DNA of 7,853 bases from Metaruminococcus_A sp900762715 (GTDB taxonomy: Bacteria; Bacillota; Clostridia; Oscillospirales; Ruminococcaceae): NCBI GenBank assembly GCA_048204295.1, contig DBFBLF010000025.1, positions 1-7,853 of the forward strand, in the 5' to 3' direction. A program made the translations under genes and the position numbers. Below are positions 6,081 through 7,853 of the stretch, piece after piece. The notes beneath the pieces are model-generated. The model saw only the letters and a list, made by a program, of their open reading frames with translations, did no database searches and had not been told where the DNA came from. Within the stretch, counting starts at the first letter, position 1, and the number at the start of each line of letters is the position of its first letter.

Positions 6081-6270
6081 CGCCGCTAGCAATAACAACC
6101 TCACGCCGCATACGGAAATATCCCGATAAAAGATAAGAACGTGCCGCGCGGGTCAACAACGGATGGCTTTGTAGTGTGCCGTCATAACGAATTGTCTTTC
6201 CCGGTCACAAGCCGGCATCTGGGAAAATTTTACCGCTTATATTTTAACAAAAATATGGAGAAGAAAGCAT
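6081..6270 (+). other. Spacer and leader before pncB, with decayed repeat fragments
   Basis: No gene is seen. At 6091-6107 the sequence AATAACAACCTCACGCC resembles the left end of the 63 bp repeat (AATAAGAACCTGACCC), and at 6132-6144 GATAAGAACGTGC is a weaker echo. The right end is AT-rich, and GGAGAAG at 6257-6263 is the pncB ribosome binding site. A TATATT at 6238-6243 could be a -10 box but has no good -35 partner, so a separate pncB promoter is only possible, not shown. No riboswitch was recognised. Confidence 0.45.
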
Positions 6271-7710
6271 ATGAACCAGAACAACTATACACTGCTCTGT
6301 GATTTTTACGAGCTTACCATGGGAAACGGCTATTTCAAAAACGGGATGAAAGACCGGATCTGCTATTTTGACGTTTTTTTCCGCCGGATTCCGGATGGGG
6401 GCGGCTTTGCCATTGCCGCGGGGCTTGAACAGGCAATCGATTATATTCAAAGGCTGTCCTTTTCAGAGGACGATATTGTCTTCCTGCGCTCCAAGGGGAT
6501 TTTCTCAGAGGAGTTTTTGGATTATCTCAGGAACTTTCACTTTTCAGGCGATATTTACGCCGTTCCGGAAGGGACCCCCGTTTTTCCGCATGAACCGCTG
6601 ATGACGGTCCGCGCCCCGGCAATCGAGGCGCAGCTGGTTGAAACATACCTGCTTTTGATTCTTAACCACCAGTCGCTGATTGCTACCAAAGCAAACAGGA
6701 TTGTGCGGGCAGCACAGGGGCGGGCAATCAGCGAATTCGGTTCCCGCCGTGCACAGGGGGCAGACGGCGCCGTTTTAGGGGCGCGTGCCGCCTACATTGC
6801 GGGTTGTACCGGAACGGCCTGCACCCTCACTGACAAGGAGTACAGCGTGCCTGCCACCGGCACCATGGCGCATTCCTGGGTGCAGATGTTTGACGACGAA
6901 TATACCGCTTTTAAAACCTATTGTGAACTCTACCCAACTAATTCGACCCTGCTGGTGGATACCTACAACGTGTTGAAAAGCGGTGTGCCAAATGCTATCC
7001 GGGCTTTCAAAGAGGTACTTCTCCCGCGGGGGATTACCGATTGTGCCATCCGGCTTGACTCGGGCGACATCACCTACCTGTCAAAAAAAGCCCGTAAAAT
7101 GCTGGATGAGGCCGGTCTGCCGGGCTGCAAAATCGTGGCCTCCAACTCGCTCGACGAGAACATCATACGTGACCTTTTAATGCAGGGGGCGCAGATCGAC
7201 GCTTTCGGCGTTGGAGAGCGGCTCATCACCTCGAAAAGCGACCCGGTTTTCGGCGGGGTCTACAAACTTTCTGCTGTTGAGGATGATAACGGGAATATCA
7301 TCCCAAAAATTAAGATCAGCGAAAACGCCGCCAAAATTACCAATCCCCACTTCAAAAAAGTATACCGCCTTTTTGAAAACGCTACGGGCAAGGCGGCTGC
7401 CGACCTGATCTGTGTCCATGACGAGACGGTTGACGAGTCAAAACCGCTGGAACTATTTGACCCGGACTATACCTGGAAACGCAAAACGCTGACAGATTTT
7501 ACGGCAAAAGAGCTTCTTGTGCCCATTTTCCAAAACGGTGTTTGCGTTTACAGTTCCCCCCCAGTCGATGAAATACGCGAATACTGTAAGAAGCAGATTG
7601 AACTGCAGTGGGACGAAGTGAAACGGTTTGAAAACCCACACAACTATTATGTCGACCTGTCTCAAAAACTTTGGGACATCAAACAGAAATTGCTTTCACA
7701 AAAAGGATAA
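6271..7710 (+). CDS. pncB: Nicotinate phosphoribosyltransferase
   Basis: This cytoplasmic enzyme joins nicotinate to PRPP, with ATP hydrolysis, to give nicotinate mononucleotide, the entry step of the Preiss-Handler NAD route. The 479-residue length fits the bacterial/human-type NAPRT group. The N-terminus NYTLLCDFYELTMGNGYF is typical. Further motifs are EFGSRRAQG at 155-163, TGTMAHSWVQMF (197-207) with the phosphorylated His201, IRLDSGD at 260-266 in the phosphoribosyl-binding part, and FGVGERLITS at 312-321. No key residue appears missing. GGAGAAG seven bases before the ATG fixes the start. The gene lies 313 bases after the hydrolase, across the duplicated 63 bp repeat, in the same direction and followed by a terminator. 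It is likely the last gene of the NAD block, if transcription passes the repeats. Confidence 0.97.
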   Translation: MNQNNYTLLCDFYELTMGNGYFKNGMKDRICYFDVFFRRIPDGGGFAIAAGLEQAIDYIQRLSFSEDDIVFLRSKGIFSEEFLDYLRNFHFSGDIYAVPEGTPVFPHEPLMTVRAPAIEAQLVETYLLLILNHQSLIATKANRIVRAAQGRAISEFGSRRAQGADGAVLGARAAYIAGCTGTACTLTDKEYSVPATGTMAHSWVQMFDDEYTAFKTYCELYPTNSTLLVDTYNVLKSGVPNAIRAFKEVLLPRGITDCAIRLDSGDITYLSKKARKMLDEAGLPGCKIVASNSLDENIIRDLLMQGAQIDAFGVGERLITSKSDPVFGGVYKLSAVEDDNGNIIPKIKISENAAKITNPHFKKVYRLFENATGKAAADLICVHDETVDESKPLELFDPDYTWKRKTLTDFTAKELLVPIFQNGVCVYSSPPVDEIREYCKKQIELQWDEVKRFENPHNYYVDLSQKLWDIKQKLLSQKG

Positions 7711-7738
7711 ACAATTAAAAAGTTACAGCATAAATTTC

Positions 7739-7769
7739 AAAAAGGAGCGAATCATATTCGCTCCTTTTT
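7739..7769 (+). terminator. Intrinsic terminator after pncB
   Basis: A perfect 14-base inverted repeat (7739-7752 and 7756-7769, loop CAT) has the GGAGCGAAT/ATTCGCTCC core and ends in a T-run. It starts 29 bases after the pncB stop. The A-run on the left makes it symmetric, so it could also stop transcripts from the right. Beyond it, to 7853, the sequence is AT-rich with no gene seen. Confidence 0.92.
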
Positions 7770-7853
7770 ATTATGCAAATTATAATGAATATATCTAATG
7801 TTATAAAATCAACGCATTATATTTGAATGAAACAATTAGGTGCAATTTATTGT

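Noticed and set aside
5802..6104. Minus-strand open frame of 100 codons across the repeats
   Set aside because: It is antisense to the hydrolase and then reads through both repeat copies. It has no ribosome binding site and no recognisable protein motif.
5958..6270. Riboswitch or other structured leader controlling pncB
   Set aside because: Apart from the repeat hairpins I saw no conserved aptamer-like pattern and no terminator/antiterminator pair before the pncB start.

Overview
This window looks like chromosomal DNA from a Gram-positive anaerobe of the Clostridia, perhaps Oscillospiraceae/Ruminococcaceae-like. The reasons are strong AGGAGG-type ribosome binding sites, sigma-A-type promoters in AT-rich gaps, moderate-GC coding sequence, and protein families common in that group. 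The lineage is inferred from gene style, not from a marker gene. Six protein genes are supported. No tRNA, rRNA, CRISPR array, insertion sequence or prophage gene was seen.

Left part (1-2700): a ROK-family repressor on the minus strand and an NAD(P)-binding SDR/epimerase-like gene on the plus strand diverge from a roughly 290 bp AT-rich gap. The gap holds a promoter candidate for each gene and several small palindromes, so the repressor probably controls itself and perhaps its neighbour. The SDR gene ends at a strong, symmetric terminator (2641-2681) that also serves the converging small gene.

Middle (2700-3430): a 114-residue protein on the minus strand is built almost entirely of three tandem repeats of about 24 residues of the DUF4116 type. 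Its upstream region (3121-3427) carries a minus-strand promoter candidate for it and a good plus-strand promoter for the next block.

Right part (3428-7770): three plus-strand genes form an NAD salvage block: glutamine-dependent NAD+ synthetase (nadE), a nicotinamidase-like cysteine hydrolase (pncA-like) and nicotinate phosphoribosyltransferase (pncB). Together they cover nicotinamide to nicotinate, nicotinate to NaMN, and NaAD to NAD+. The adenylyltransferase step (nadD, NaMN to NaAD) is not in the window. A perfect 14 bp stem terminator closes the block after pncB.

The most unusual feature is between the hydrolase and pncB. A 63 bp sequence occurs twice, identically, 76 bp apart (5942-6004 and 6018-6080). 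Each copy forms a long imperfect hairpin flanked by the heptamer AGAACCT on both sides. The first copy begins inside the hydrolase gene and supplies its last four codons and its stop codon. Degraded echoes of the repeat's left end follow downstream. This looks like a small dispersed palindromic element (REP- or MITE-like) that has doubled within the operon. I could not establish a wholly new biological system here; the repeat element is the best candidate for something undescribed.
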